A program made the translations under genes and the position numbers. Of a stretch of 49,661 nt of DNA, positions 18,286 to 27,450 are shown in pieces (within the stretch, counting starts at the first letter, position 1; the number at the start of each line of letters is the position of its first letter). Below the pieces are notes generated by a model, which did not search any database, was not told where the DNA came from, and saw only the letters and a program-made list of their open reading frames with translations. Source of the stretch: Verrucomicrobiota bacterium (GTDB lineage Bacteria; Verrucomicrobiota; Kiritimatiellia; JAHIZV01). The DNA lies in assembly GCA_018814445.1 (NCBI GenBank), contig JAHIZV010000087.1, forward strand, positions 1 to 49,661. Reading direction: 5' to 3'.

Positions 18286-19752
18286 ATGCATCCGGTTTTC
18301 CTTATGATCCAGTCAAGAATCCCATCTCCGATGCCGCGCGCCCTCTTCCCCCGCGCGGGCGCACTTCTTCTGGCAATCGCCCTGCAGACTTCGCCTGTCA
18401 GGCGGTCTGAGGCCGAGGAACGGATCGATTTCAAGACGTTGATCTACCAGGAGGACGACGACAGAATCCGTGTCATCGCGCCGGCTATCCAGGTCGAGAA
18501 GAAGCTCTCCGATTCTCTGACCATCCGGATCGAGGGTATCTACAACAGCATCTCGGGGGCGACGCCGACGGGGGCCCCGCCTTCGCCGGTGAGCGGATCG
18601 CAAAGCGCGGCACCCAGCACGCCGTCATCACCGTCATCGCCCGCAGCGGTGGCTGTCGTGTCGGCTCCTTCATCGTCGCCGCCAGTTGTCAGCGGCGACG
18701 ACGATGATGATGACGAATTTGACCACCGCTTTGCGGCACAGACGGTGCGCTACGTGGGCAAGGCTGGAGCCACACCCGCGGCCACGCCGCCGCCAAGCCC
18801 GACTCCGGCTCCTGCTTCGTCACCCTCGACCACGCCCGCGACTTCGCCGGCGTCCTCAACCAGCGGCTCTTCTTCGGGGGCAGCCGCACCGGGGGGGGCG
18901 ACAGGAGGGTCGGGAGGGGCAAAAGTACCGCGCGCCGACTTCAATGATATCAGGTATGGATTTAACCTGGAACTTATCAAGGAGCTCGATCGGCACACCT
19001 TGTCCGGGATGTACTCATACAGCTATGAGGACGACTATGTTTCGCACGGCTTGGCCCTGCGCGATGCGATCAATTTCAATAAGAAGAACACAACTCTCAC
19101 TCTGGGGGGCGCGCTTACACACGATCAGATCGATCCCGTCAATCAGGACATCAGCGAGACAAAAGACAGTCTCGATATCATGGTCGGAGTTACCCAGGTT
19201 CTCGATAAGAAGACCCTCTTCACAGCCAACCTGACGCTGGGGTTGGTCGATGGTTACATAGACGATCCGTACAAGGTTGCCGAACTCAACGGAGTCCTTG
19301 TGCCGGAAAGCCGTCCCGACACGAAGACAAAGCAGATCATCTACCTGGCGCTTACGCGTTTTTTTGAATCAGTGAACGGAAGCTCCGAGATCAGTTTCCG
19401 TCGCTATTCCGATGACTTCGGCATCGACGCCTATACATTCGGCCTGGCCTGGTACCAGAAGTTCGGGCCGAACCTGGTGATCCGGCCTGCCATACGCTAC
19501 TACACGCAGGACCATGCCGATTTCTACGGCGTAAGATTCTCCGGAAGTCCCGAGCACTACTCGTCGGACTACCGCCTCTCTGCTTTCGATGCCCTGGGCT
19601 ACGGGATCAAGGCAATCTGGCAGGTGAACGAGAACTTCGCTCTTGATGCGGCCGTTGACCGCTACGTGCAGGACGGGACTGACTCATTGACGTCTTCTGA
19701 CGTCTATCCGTCAGCCACGGCGGTCACAATCGGCGCGAGGATAAGCTGGTGA
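18286..19752 (+). CDS. DUF3570 family outer-membrane beta-barrel-like protein
   Basis: IDFKTLIYQEDDDRIRVIAP..., SGATPTGAPP, barrel-like strands to C-terminal ...TIGARISW*; GTGA overlap with the next gene. Confidence 0.85.
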   Translation: MHPVFLMIQSRIPSPMPRALFPRAGALLLAIALQTSPVRRSEAEERIDFKTLIYQEDDDRIRVIAPAIQVEKKLSDSLTIRIEGIYNSISGATPTGAPPSPVSGSQSAAPSTPSSPSSPAAVAVVSAPSSSPPVVSGDDDDDDEFDHRFAAQTVRYVGKAGATPAATPPPSPTPAPASSPSTTPATSPASSTSGSSSGAAAPGGATGGSGGAKVPRADFNDIRYGFNLELIKELDRHTLSGMYSYSYEDDYVSHGLALRDAINFNKKNTTLTLGGALTHDQIDPVNQDISETKDSLDIMVGVTQVLDKKTLFTANLTLGLVDGYIDDPYKVAELNGVLVPESRPDTKTKQIIYLALTRFFESVNGSSEISFRRYSDDFGIDAYTFGLAWYQKFGPNLVIRPAIRYYTQDHADFYGVRFSGSPEHYSSDYRLSAFDALGYGIKAIWQVNENFALDAAVDRYVQDGTDSLTSSDVYPSATAVTIGARISW

Positions 19753-20744
19753 CAGAACTCGAACTATTCGAAAGAATGAATGCCGAGCGATTGAGCACGT
19801 TCCGCGATTTCTCCCGGATCGGTTTCTATGCGATGGGCACAGTCAACGAAATCATGTTTCGTGCTGTGTCGCGGGCGGCCGCGGAGAAGTTCAAACTGGA
19901 CGTGTTCAACTGGCTCGCACATTTCGAGGCGACGTTTTCCTCGTTTATCGACACGAGTCTCGTCGGTCGCATCAACCGGGAGGCGGGTGGAGATCCCGTG
20001 GAGATCAACGCGGATGCTGAGGAGTTGTTCGCTCTCTGCGACTGGTTTCACTGGCACACACGAGGCCTGTTTGACCCCACGTCCGGCCCCTTGCTTGATC
20101 TTTGGGACTACCATCATCCTCGCAAAGCTCTTCCTTCGCGGAATGAGGTGGCCTCCGCCCGGAGTAAGGTGGGGTGGGACAAGGTCGAGCGCGGGAAAGG
20201 GTATGTGCGGCTTGCTGAAGAAGGCATGCGGATCGACCTCGGTGGAATCGGCAAGGAATACGCCGTCGACCGCCTTGTGGGAATGGCGGCGGATGCGGGG
20301 ATTAACGATATCATGGTGAGTCTCGGCAGGGACATCCGCGTCAGCGGCTCCCCGCCCGAGGGTGACGTATGGCGATTGGGGCTCGAACATCCTGATCGGC
20401 CCTCGCAGTGCTGGACCGGCGTCGCGGCGAGCAACGTCTCGCTGTGCTGTTCCGGCGACTACCAGCGCTATCTCGAAATCGACGGGCAGAGATACAGTCA
20501 CATTATCGATCCCACGACCGGGTATCCTGCCGCAGGCGGGTGTCGGGCCGCGTGGGTCCTGGCAAAGAGCTGTGTTCAAGCCGGCATACTTTCAACCTGT
20601 ATGTGCATGCTGGGTCATGACAAAGGAATGAAGCTGATAGAATCGACCACGGGCGCTGAAGGATGCATCTGGACGACTGTCGGCATATACCAGAGCGGGA
20701 GGTTCACGAACTATGTTCTGCATGAAAGCGAAGTTACTCAATAG
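19749..20744 (+). CDS. FAD:protein FMN transferase (ApbE family)
   Basis: MGTVNEIMF...DPTSGPLLDLWDYH...MRIDLGGIGKEYAVDRL...SHIIDPTTGYPA. Confidence 0.92.
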   Translation: MTELELFERMNAERLSTFRDFSRIGFYAMGTVNEIMFRAVSRAAAEKFKLDVFNWLAHFEATFSSFIDTSLVGRINREAGGDPVEINADAEELFALCDWFHWHTRGLFDPTSGPLLDLWDYHHPRKALPSRNEVASARSKVGWDKVERGKGYVRLAEEGMRIDLGGIGKEYAVDRLVGMAADAGINDIMVSLGRDIRVSGSPPEGDVWRLGLEHPDRPSQCWTGVAASNVSLCCSGDYQRYLEIDGQRYSHIIDPTTGYPAAGGCRAAWVLAKSCVQAGILSTCMCMLGHDKGMKLIESTTGAEGCIWTTVGIYQSGRFTNYVLHESEVTQ

Positions 20745-21216
20745 CGTCCTGCTGCTGGTCGCACTTACGAGCGTTGCGGACGAAGCAAAAGGGCTGGGAG
20801 AGGGCGATGCATTGCCCGACCTGCGGCGATTCAATCTTGAAGGCGTATTACCTGCGACCGAAGGCAAGGTCGTGCTGATCGACTTCTGGGCGTCATGGTG
20901 CGCTCCGTGCAAGGTGTCCTTTCCGTATCTTGACGGCATCATCAGAGAATACGCCGCGAAGGGATTTGAACTGATTGCAGTGAGCCAGGACGATGACCGT
21001 GAAGCAATGGAACGTTTCCTTGAGAGCAATCCCGTTTCATTTTCAATCGTTCGTGACCGGGATCATAAACTGGCGGCAACCGTCCAGCCCCCCGGCATGC
21101 CGACGACTCTACTGGTCGATAAGAACGGAAGAATCCGACATCTTCACAAGGGCTTTCACGGCGAAAAGACGGCCGATCAATTGCGCGAGTGGATAAAGGA
21201 GTTGCTGTCAGAATGA
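20713..21216 (+). CDS. TlpA-family thioredoxin-like protein, exported
   Basis: GKVVLIDFWASWCAPCKVSFPYLDGIIREYAAKGFELIAVSQDD...GMPTTLLVDKNGRI; N-terminal signal peptide. Confidence 0.93.
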   Translation: MFCMKAKLLNSVLLLVALTSVADEAKGLGEGDALPDLRRFNLEGVLPATEGKVVLIDFWASWCAPCKVSFPYLDGIIREYAAKGFELIAVSQDDDREAMERFLESNPVSFSIVRDRDHKLAATVQPPGMPTTLLVDKNGRIRHLHKGFHGEKTADQLREWIKELLSE

Positions 21217-21455
21217 AGACGAAAGAAAGAAGAAATGTGATTAAAGCAGCCCTGCTTGTCCTCATCATCGTCACCGTGATTATTCTGTCCTCCTGCACGT
21301 CGGTCGAGCCCTGGGAAAAGGGGACGCTGGCAGACTACACGATGCGGCCGGATCGCGATCCTCTCTCCGATACGATGTACGAACACATCTACTTCACCAG
21401 GGAAGCCGCGGCCGGCGGGCGCGGAGTGGGCGGCGGTGGATGCGGCTGTAACTAA
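21213..21455 (+). CDS. DUF4266 mini-lipoprotein
   Basis: ATGA overlap; LSSC lipobox; CTSVEPWEKGTLADYTMRPDRDPLSDTMYEHIYFTREAAAGGRGVGGGGCGCN*. Confidence 0.88.
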   Translation: MKTKERRNVIKAALLVLIIVTVIILSSCTSVEPWEKGTLADYTMRPDRDPLSDTMYEHIYFTREAAAGGRGVGGGGCGCN

Positions 21456-21564
21456 CCTCACTCCTCTTCTTTTCAGGTCCTCTGGGTCCCTTTCGTCCCT
21501 TCCTCAGAATTCCTGCGCATCTTCCACACAATAAGTCACTTACATAAAATCATTCACAAAAGCT

Positions 21565-21582
21565 AAGTAAAACGCTTTACTT
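21565..21582. promoter_or_regulatory. LacI-family-like operator 1 (AAGTAAAACGCTTTACTT), overlapping a possible -35
   Basis: 7-bp arms AAGTAAA/TTTACTT; TTTACT then 17 nt then TATTCA (21599-21604). Confidence 0.7.
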
Positions 21583-21604
21583 CAAACCATTTTATGCCTA
21601 TTCA

Positions 21605-21720
21605 TCTTGGCCCAGGAGTAGTGGAAACAACACCGGAAGACGGCAACGAGCCCTGTCAGGCAATCCGTCTACGGCTGGTTAAAGAGTGAACGGGCCGTTC
21701 TGAGCCCATTTTTTTGAGAC
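21605..21720 (+). ncRNA. Possible structured 5' leader of the giant-protease operon
   Basis: AGACGG (21638-21643) pairs CCGTCT (21665-21670), GCC..GGC inside; GAACGGGCCGTTC then T7 run near 21710. Confidence 0.3.
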
Positions 21721-21723
21721 AGG

Positions 21724-21741
21724 AAGTAAAGCGTTTTACTT
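21724..21741. promoter_or_regulatory. LacI-family-like operator 2 (AAGTAAAGCGTTTTACTT)
   Basis: Exact reverse complement of operator 1, centres 159 bp apart, just upstream of the AAGGAGG RBS (21751). Confidence 0.75.
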
Positions 21742-21764
21742 CGCTATTTGAAGGAGGCAAGAGC

Positions 21765-24700
21765 ATGAAGTCAGTATTGAGGAAAGCACTGAGGTTAGGC
21801 GTTGTTTTCGTGTTGGCGGCATTTGTTGCGAGTGCTGCGCCGGTTCATGACGGATCTATTGAGGCAGAAGTGTCGTTTCCTGCTCCATCAGTAGTGCAAT
21901 CCGCTGACGGGTTGGTGAATGTTGCGATTGAGGGGTTGAGCTATCCCGGCAAGCCGGCCAGACCTGAACTCCCGCAGGACTCACTTCTCTACGCGCTTCC
22001 TCCGGATGCCGATCTCTCGTCCGTTACGGTCACGGCCGAACCGATCTCCCAGACTGAGCTCGCGCTGCCCGGCAAGGTTCGTCCCGGGGCGCCCATGCGC
22101 GTTTCCGCTGAAGGATCGGCAGTTTATGGCGATGCGGAAGAAGTCGTAGACGGTTTTGACATCGCAGTCTACGGAACCGATGCGCTGTATCCCGTCACGA
22201 CGGCCTCGATCGTCGACTTTCCGAAGATGCGTAAATGGCAGATGGTTCGCATTCAAGTCAATCCGGTCAGCTACAATCCCGTTCAGAATATCCTGCGCTA
22301 CAGTGAGAACATCCGGCTCACGATCAACTACAACACCGTCGCCGCAGATCAGCAGCAGACACTTTCAACCGCGGCTGCGGCCGACAACGTGTTGGACGAC
22401 CTGGCGCTCGAGTTGATCTCGAACGATGGCCAGGCTGCAGCCTGGTACGTTTCCGATGAAACGCCTCAGGACGAAACAGCCGCGTCGGCCTCATATATAA
22501 TCATGACGACGGATGAGATCTTCGAGCAGACCCGGGACAACGGACAGAGAACTCTCTACGGCCTTGTTCCCCACAAAGAGAGCATGGGCTGGAACGTGCA
22601 CGTTGTGACAGAAACGTCCGTCGACGGGAGCTCGGGAGCAGCCGGTTGGAACGAAGTGACCGGACAGTCTCCAAACACCGCGGCCGACCGTATCCGCAAG
22701 TGGCTCCAGAACAACTACGTCTCCCTCAATATCCAGTATGTTCTTCTTGTCGGCAACCCGGACCCCAACAGCGGCGACCTGCCGATGAAGAACTGCCGGG
22801 ACAATTTGAGCGACAGCTACGTCTATCCTACTGACGCCTACTACGGCGACTTGAGTGGCAACTGGGACTTGAACGGCGACGGTGTGTTCGGCGTATCGGG
22901 TTCTGATGACGGAGTCGGTGGAGTTGATTTTACACCGGAAGTCCTTGTTGGGCGGATTCCTGTCTACCAGTCGCATGCGGACTGGAAGGATACGCTCAAG
23001 AGCATTGCTGAGAAAACCATCGCATACGAGACTTCAACCTATATTCCGTGGAGGAAGAAAGCACTTCTGCCCGAGAGCTGGTCGGACGAGTACACGGACG
23101 GGGCGTACCTGGCGGAAAACTTGAAGACACACGTGCTCAATCCGAACGGATACTCATCCTACACGATGTACCAGCAGGGCCATGCGCCGAATCATCCGGA
23201 GTTTGACTCAGTCTTCACTTCTAATGGCGAATTGCGCGGTGACCGCGTTGTTGACCACTGGGAGGACAATACGTACGGCACCGTTCTCTGGTGGGCCCAC
23301 GGTTGGTCGCAGGGCGCCGCAGTGCACTATGACGGCACACTGTTGAGCAGCGATCAGTGTCCTCGGTTGAACGACAGTCAACCGGCCGTTGTTTTCATGG
23401 TGTCCTGCACTTGCGGGATGCCTTCGAGTGACCGGAACCTGGGTTACTCTATTCTCAAGAACGGGGCTATCGCCAATGTCTGCGGCGCTAATGTCACATG
23501 GTACTACCATTGCAGTTGGAGCCCGAGCGACTCCCTCGGCATGAACGCGTCCATGGGCTACAATTTCAACCGCCGCGTCGTCGATCTCGACCAGTCCTTT
23601 GGCCAGGCGCATTTCCTTGTGAAGGCCTCGGCCCCCGGATGGAGGCACAATCACCTTTCGTTCAACCTGTACGGCGATCCCAGCCTGAAGCTTTCATCTC
23701 ACGCCGTTGATACTGACGGCGACGGTATGCCGGACTACTGGGAGAACAAGTACGGTCTTAATCCGTACCATTCCTCCGATGCAAACGGCGATCTTGATAG
23801 CGACGGATTGAGCAACGTCAATGAGTACTTCCGGCACACAGTTCCCACGGATCCGGATACTGACGACGACGGCATGGACGACGGTTGGGAAGTGGACTAT
23901 CAGTTCAATCCTACGGATGCGTCAGACCGCACCGGCGATGCCGATAATGACGGACTTCTGAATTACGAAGAGCATTTCTACCAGACCAATCCCCGTAATG
24001 CCGACACGGACAGCGACGGTATGCCGGACGGCTGGGAAGCCCTCTACAGTCTCAATCCCAGATCCGCGGCAGACGCTTCGTCGGACGCTGATGGAGACGG
24101 GCTCAGCAATCTGACCGAGTATCAGCTTGGCACGAACCCCACGAGTACGGATTCGGACGGGGACAGCATGCCTGATGCCTGGGAAGTGCAGGAAGGATTC
24201 GATCCTGCGAACCCCGCTGACGGCGCTCTGGACGCGGATTCAGACGGTTTGAACAACGCCGCCGAGCATGCGGCGGGAACGGACCCGCATTTCGCGGATA
24301 CGGATCTGGATGGTATCGCCGACGGCGACGACGGTGACCCGTTGAATCCTGACTTCGATCAGGTCATGATTGACTCGGATCACCTTGGTTTCATTCGCAA
24401 GGAGAGCTACTACGGTACGGCCTACAACTGGTTCACAAATACGTGTCAGTGGCAGGACGAACAGTATTATGAGGACCGCGGATTTGCAGGCTTCGATGTA
24501 TCCGTGATACCTGCTGATTCCAGAATTCTCAACGCCGTACTGGTCTACAACGCGACGGAACAGGATCCTTACACAACTCAAGCACAGACAAAAATCGTTC
24601 CCCTCGGCAACCTGGACCCGCTCTCGGGAGACCAGCAGGAGATATGGGAGAGTATCGAAGCAGGTCCAGGACTTCAGGTTCCGGCGCTGAGTGAATTCCC

Positions 24701-27395
24701 CGTGAGTTCGACTGACGATGAGTTCCTTGTCCTGAACTCAGCGATCAAGAACGATCTGAAGGTCCGGCTTCAAGCGGGAACATGGAGCCTGGGCTTCGGG
24801 TACACAGCGTTTTCCGCGAGGAACTACCAGCTTTCCAACGTGGCTGTCGTGGTCACGTATGACACGAACACCAGCTTTAAGAGTGACTACAACTGGATGA
24901 CTGCGGCAGGGACGTTCAACGGTTGGGATCAGTTGGCCAGCAACATGACGCTGGTCGCCGACCACGTCTGGCAGTTTGACGTCAATCTGGCTAACCAGAG
25001 CGCAGTTCGGTTCAAGTTCGTTGCGGAAGGTAACTGGGGAGTCAACTGGGGTGAGGACAATCAGGGCGATTTCGATGCTCCGATATCAGGGAACGCCGAA
25101 CTGGGCTTCTACGGCGATGTTGTTGTGAACGGCACGCTTGACGGTGCGTACCGCTTCACCTTCAACGAGCAGACCGGAGCCTACACACTCGAAGAAGTGC
25201 CTCAACAGGATTCCGATAACGACGGCATGCCGGATGCATGGGAAAGCGCGCACGGGTTGAATCCTTACAATGCTTCCGATGCAAGCGGAAACCCCGATGG
25301 CGACCTCTTCACGAATCTGCAGGAATATCAGAACGGAACGGATCCAAACGTGTGGGACGCTCCGTTGAGCAACTACGACAGCATGACCGTAGCGGGCACG
25401 TTCAACGGATGGGACGAAGAACTCGACAACATGGAACTTGTCGACCACTACACATGGCAGTGGGAAGGCATGCTCAGCAACCAGCAGGCCGTCCGTTTCA
25501 AGTTCGTTGCGAACAGCTCATGGTCCATCAACTGGGGTGATGCGAATCAGTCGGACCAGAGCGTGCCGATGAACGACTACGCGGACATGGGAGACTATTC
25601 CGACATCCTCGTCAGTCACGCGCTCGATGGGAAATACCGATTCACGTTCAATGAAAGTTCACTTCACTACGAAGTGGAAGAAGTCCCTCTGCAGGACACG
25701 GACAACGATGGGATTCCTGATGACTGGGAAGACCAGTACGGCCTCAATAAGTCGGATCCGTCAGATGCGGCCGAGGATCCTGACGCTGACGGTCTGACAA
25801 ACCTGGACGAATACCAGCTCGGAACACATCCCTTCCGTGCGGATACGGATTTCGACGGAATCGACGACGGAATCGACGCGGATCCCGTGACCCCGGCATT
25901 TGACCAGGTGACTCTGTCTCCGGCGCTGATGGGCATGCTCTCGAGCGGACATTCCTCGCCCCTTTCGGGTGTCTGGATGCCCGGAGTGTGCCAGTGGGGC
26001 CTGGACCAGTGGAACGCGTACTTCGGACAGGTCTACTTCGATGTTTCGCAGATCCCGGGCGGTGCAAAAATAAAGAACGCGGTGGTCGTCTACGACGGAA
26101 GCATCGTGGCTTCGTGGAATCCTACGACACTGATCGGCATGGGGAGCCTCGATCCAACGGTCGACGACGATGCATGCACAGTTCAGATGAGAAATGGAGT
26201 GCCGTTGCAGACGGTTACCAACGGGCAGTACGCCACCGGAAGTGCCGGCATGGTTCTTCCCCTGAACACCAACGTCCAGGCAGACATCGCGGCAGGTTTG
26301 TCATCAGATACATGGGGCCTGGGCATTGGCTATACGCATGCGGGTGCAACTGGGATTACCTCGATTTCCAACGTCAGTCTCGTGGTTACATACGACTCCT
26401 TTGTCAGCGACTACGATGCCATGACGGCGGCCGGCACGTTTAACGGCTGGGATCAGACGCTGGACAACATGGAATTGATTGCGGACCATGTGTGGCAGTA
26501 CGACCACACCTTCAATAACGAAGTCAACGTTCGTTTCAAGTTCACAGCCAACAGCAGTTGGAATGTGAACTGGGGTGAGACCGATCAGTGGCAGTTCAAT
26601 CCGCCGATCTACGGTACCGCCGAACAGACGGGAAGCGACATCCTTATCTTCAGCACGCTGACCGGAGTCTATAGGTTCACGTTCAACGAGCAGACCCGCG
26701 AGTTCAGCTTCCAGGAAGTCGGCGGCGGCACAGGACTCGAAGGCATCTACAACGTCCATCACTGGCCGGCGAACGGTCAACTGACCGACCAGGACAGCCT
26801 GGGCGTGTACTGTGAGTCTCACCCGATCGGCGAAGGCGTCAGCGCAGAGGTCCTGTATTCGACGGACGATGGGGTTACCTGGTCGACCGCACCAATGAGT
26901 GACACCGGTGTGTACGGCGCCAACGACGGTTGGGGCGCGGTTCTCGGCACGTTTTCCGCAGGCACGCAGATTGACTACTACGTGCAGGTCACCGACACCG
27001 AGGGAACGGTCCACACCGAGAATAATGGCGGCATCTACTACACGGCCATCGTTAAGGGCAACGGCACGCCGCTTGAGTGGATCGGCAACGTCTATCACTG
27101 GCCCTGGAACGGTGAGATCGATTCGTGGGACGACCTGTACGCCAATATCGAGTCGTTTCCCCAGGGCGCGGCAGTGAGCGCGCGTGTTGTCTACACGGAT
27201 GACGGAGCGGTCACCTGGTACTCCGAAAGCATGGAGATCGGTACTCCCGTCGGCAACAACGACCATTGGTATGTCAACCTTGGCAATTTCAGTAGCGGAA
27301 CCCATGTGGAATACGCCATCGAAGTCATCGATGGTATCGGAAACTCGTGGTGGGACAGCGACTACGGCAACAACCACCACGCATGGGTGAATTGA
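21765..27395 (+). CDS. Giant secreted gingipain-like (C25) peptidase with TSP3-type repeats, two DNRLRE-like domains, three FNGWD modules and two C-terminal CBM25-like modules
   Basis: Signal peptide MKSVLRKALRLGVVFVLAAFVASAA; C25 motifs WWAHGWSQGA (His) and FMVSCTCG (Cys); DTDGDGMPDYWE repeats; AAGGAGG RBS before ATG 21765. Confidence 0.88.
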   Translation: MKSVLRKALRLGVVFVLAAFVASAAPVHDGSIEAEVSFPAPSVVQSADGLVNVAIEGLSYPGKPARPELPQDSLLYALPPDADLSSVTVTAEPISQTELALPGKVRPGAPMRVSAEGSAVYGDAEEVVDGFDIAVYGTDALYPVTTASIVDFPKMRKWQMVRIQVNPVSYNPVQNILRYSENIRLTINYNTVAADQQQTLSTAAAADNVLDDLALELISNDGQAAAWYVSDETPQDETAASASYIIMTTDEIFEQTRDNGQRTLYGLVPHKESMGWNVHVVTETSVDGSSGAAGWNEVTGQSPNTAADRIRKWLQNNYVSLNIQYVLLVGNPDPNSGDLPMKNCRDNLSDSYVYPTDAYYGDLSGNWDLNGDGVFGVSGSDDGVGGVDFTPEVLVGRIPVYQSHADWKDTLKSIAEKTIAYETSTYIPWRKKALLPESWSDEYTDGAYLAENLKTHVLNPNGYSSYTMYQQGHAPNHPEFDSVFTSNGELRGDRVVDHWEDNTYGTVLWWAHGWSQGAAVHYDGTLLSSDQCPRLNDSQPAVVFMVSCTCGMPSSDRNLGYSILKNGAIANVCGANVTWYYHCSWSPSDSLGMNASMGYNFNRRVVDLDQSFGQAHFLVKASAPGWRHNHLSFNLYGDPSLKLSSHAVDTDGDGMPDYWENKYGLNPYHSSDANGDLDSDGLSNVNEYFRHTVPTDPDTDDDGMDDGWEVDYQFNPTDASDRTGDADNDGLLNYEEHFYQTNPRNADTDSDGMPDGWEALYSLNPRSAADASSDADGDGLSNLTEYQLGTNPTSTDSDGDSMPDAWEVQEGFDPANPADGALDADSDGLNNAAEHAAGTDPHFADTDLDGIADGDDGDPLNPDFDQVMIDSDHLGFIRKESYYGTAYNWFTNTCQWQDEQYYEDRGFAGFDVSVIPADSRILNAVLVYNATEQDPYTTQAQTKIVPLGNLDPLSGDQQEIWESIEAGPGLQVPALSEFPVSSTDDEFLVLNSAIKNDLKVRLQAGTWSLGFGYTAFSARNYQLSNVAVVVTYDTNTSFKSDYNWMTAAGTFNGWDQLASNMTLVADHVWQFDVNLANQSAVRFKFVAEGNWGVNWGEDNQGDFDAPISGNAELGFYGDVVVNGTLDGAYRFTFNEQTGAYTLEEVPQQDSDNDGMPDAWESAHGLNPYNASDASGNPDGDLFTNLQEYQNGTDPNVWDAPLSNYDSMTVAGTFNGWDEELDNMELVDHYTWQWEGMLSNQQAVRFKFVANSSWSINWGDANQSDQSVPMNDYADMGDYSDILVSHALDGKYRFTFNESSLHYEVEEVPLQDTDNDGIPDDWEDQYGLNKSDPSDAAEDPDADGLTNLDEYQLGTHPFRADTDFDGIDDGIDADPVTPAFDQVTLSPALMGMLSSGHSSPLSGVWMPGVCQWGLDQWNAYFGQVYFDVSQIPGGAKIKNAVVVYDGSIVASWNPTTLIGMGSLDPTVDDDACTVQMRNGVPLQTVTNGQYATGSAGMVLPLNTNVQADIAAGLSSDTWGLGIGYTHAGATGITSISNVSLVVTYDSFVSDYDAMTAAGTFNGWDQTLDNMELIADHVWQYDHTFNNEVNVRFKFTANSSWNVNWGETDQWQFNPPIYGTAEQTGSDILIFSTLTGVYRFTFNEQTREFSFQEVGGGTGLEGIYNVHHWPANGQLTDQDSLGVYCESHPIGEGVSAEVLYSTDDGVTWSTAPMSDTGVYGANDGWGAVLGTFSAGTQIDYYVQVTDTEGTVHTENNGGIYYTAIVKGNGTPLEWIGNVYHWPWNGEIDSWDDLYANIESFPQGAAVSARVVYTDDGAVTWYSESMEIGTPVGNNDHWYVNLGNFSSGTHVEYAIEVIDGIGNSWWDSDYGNNHHAWVN

Positions 27396-27399
27396 CCTC

Positions 27400-27434
27400 G
27401 GAATTATGAATGAGAATTGCGGAATTACTGAAAG
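27400..27434. repeat. Five tandem degenerate heptamers between giant genes 1 and 2
   Basis: GGAATTA TGAATGA GAATTGC GGAATTA CTGAAAG. Confidence 0.7.
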
Positions 27435-27450
27435 ACGCAAAGGAGCAGAG

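Noticed and set aside
21605-21720. Leader as a known riboswitch (cobalamin, TPP, c-di-GMP)
   Set aside because: Required conserved cores could not be found by eye; kept only as an unclassified structured-leader hypothesis.
23700-24350. Regularly spaced GAC/GAT-rich repeats resembling direct-repeat arrays or CRISPR
   Set aside because: They are in frame and encode DxDxDGxxD calcium-binding (TSP3-type) repeats; spacing and divergence follow protein units, with no spacers or cas genes.
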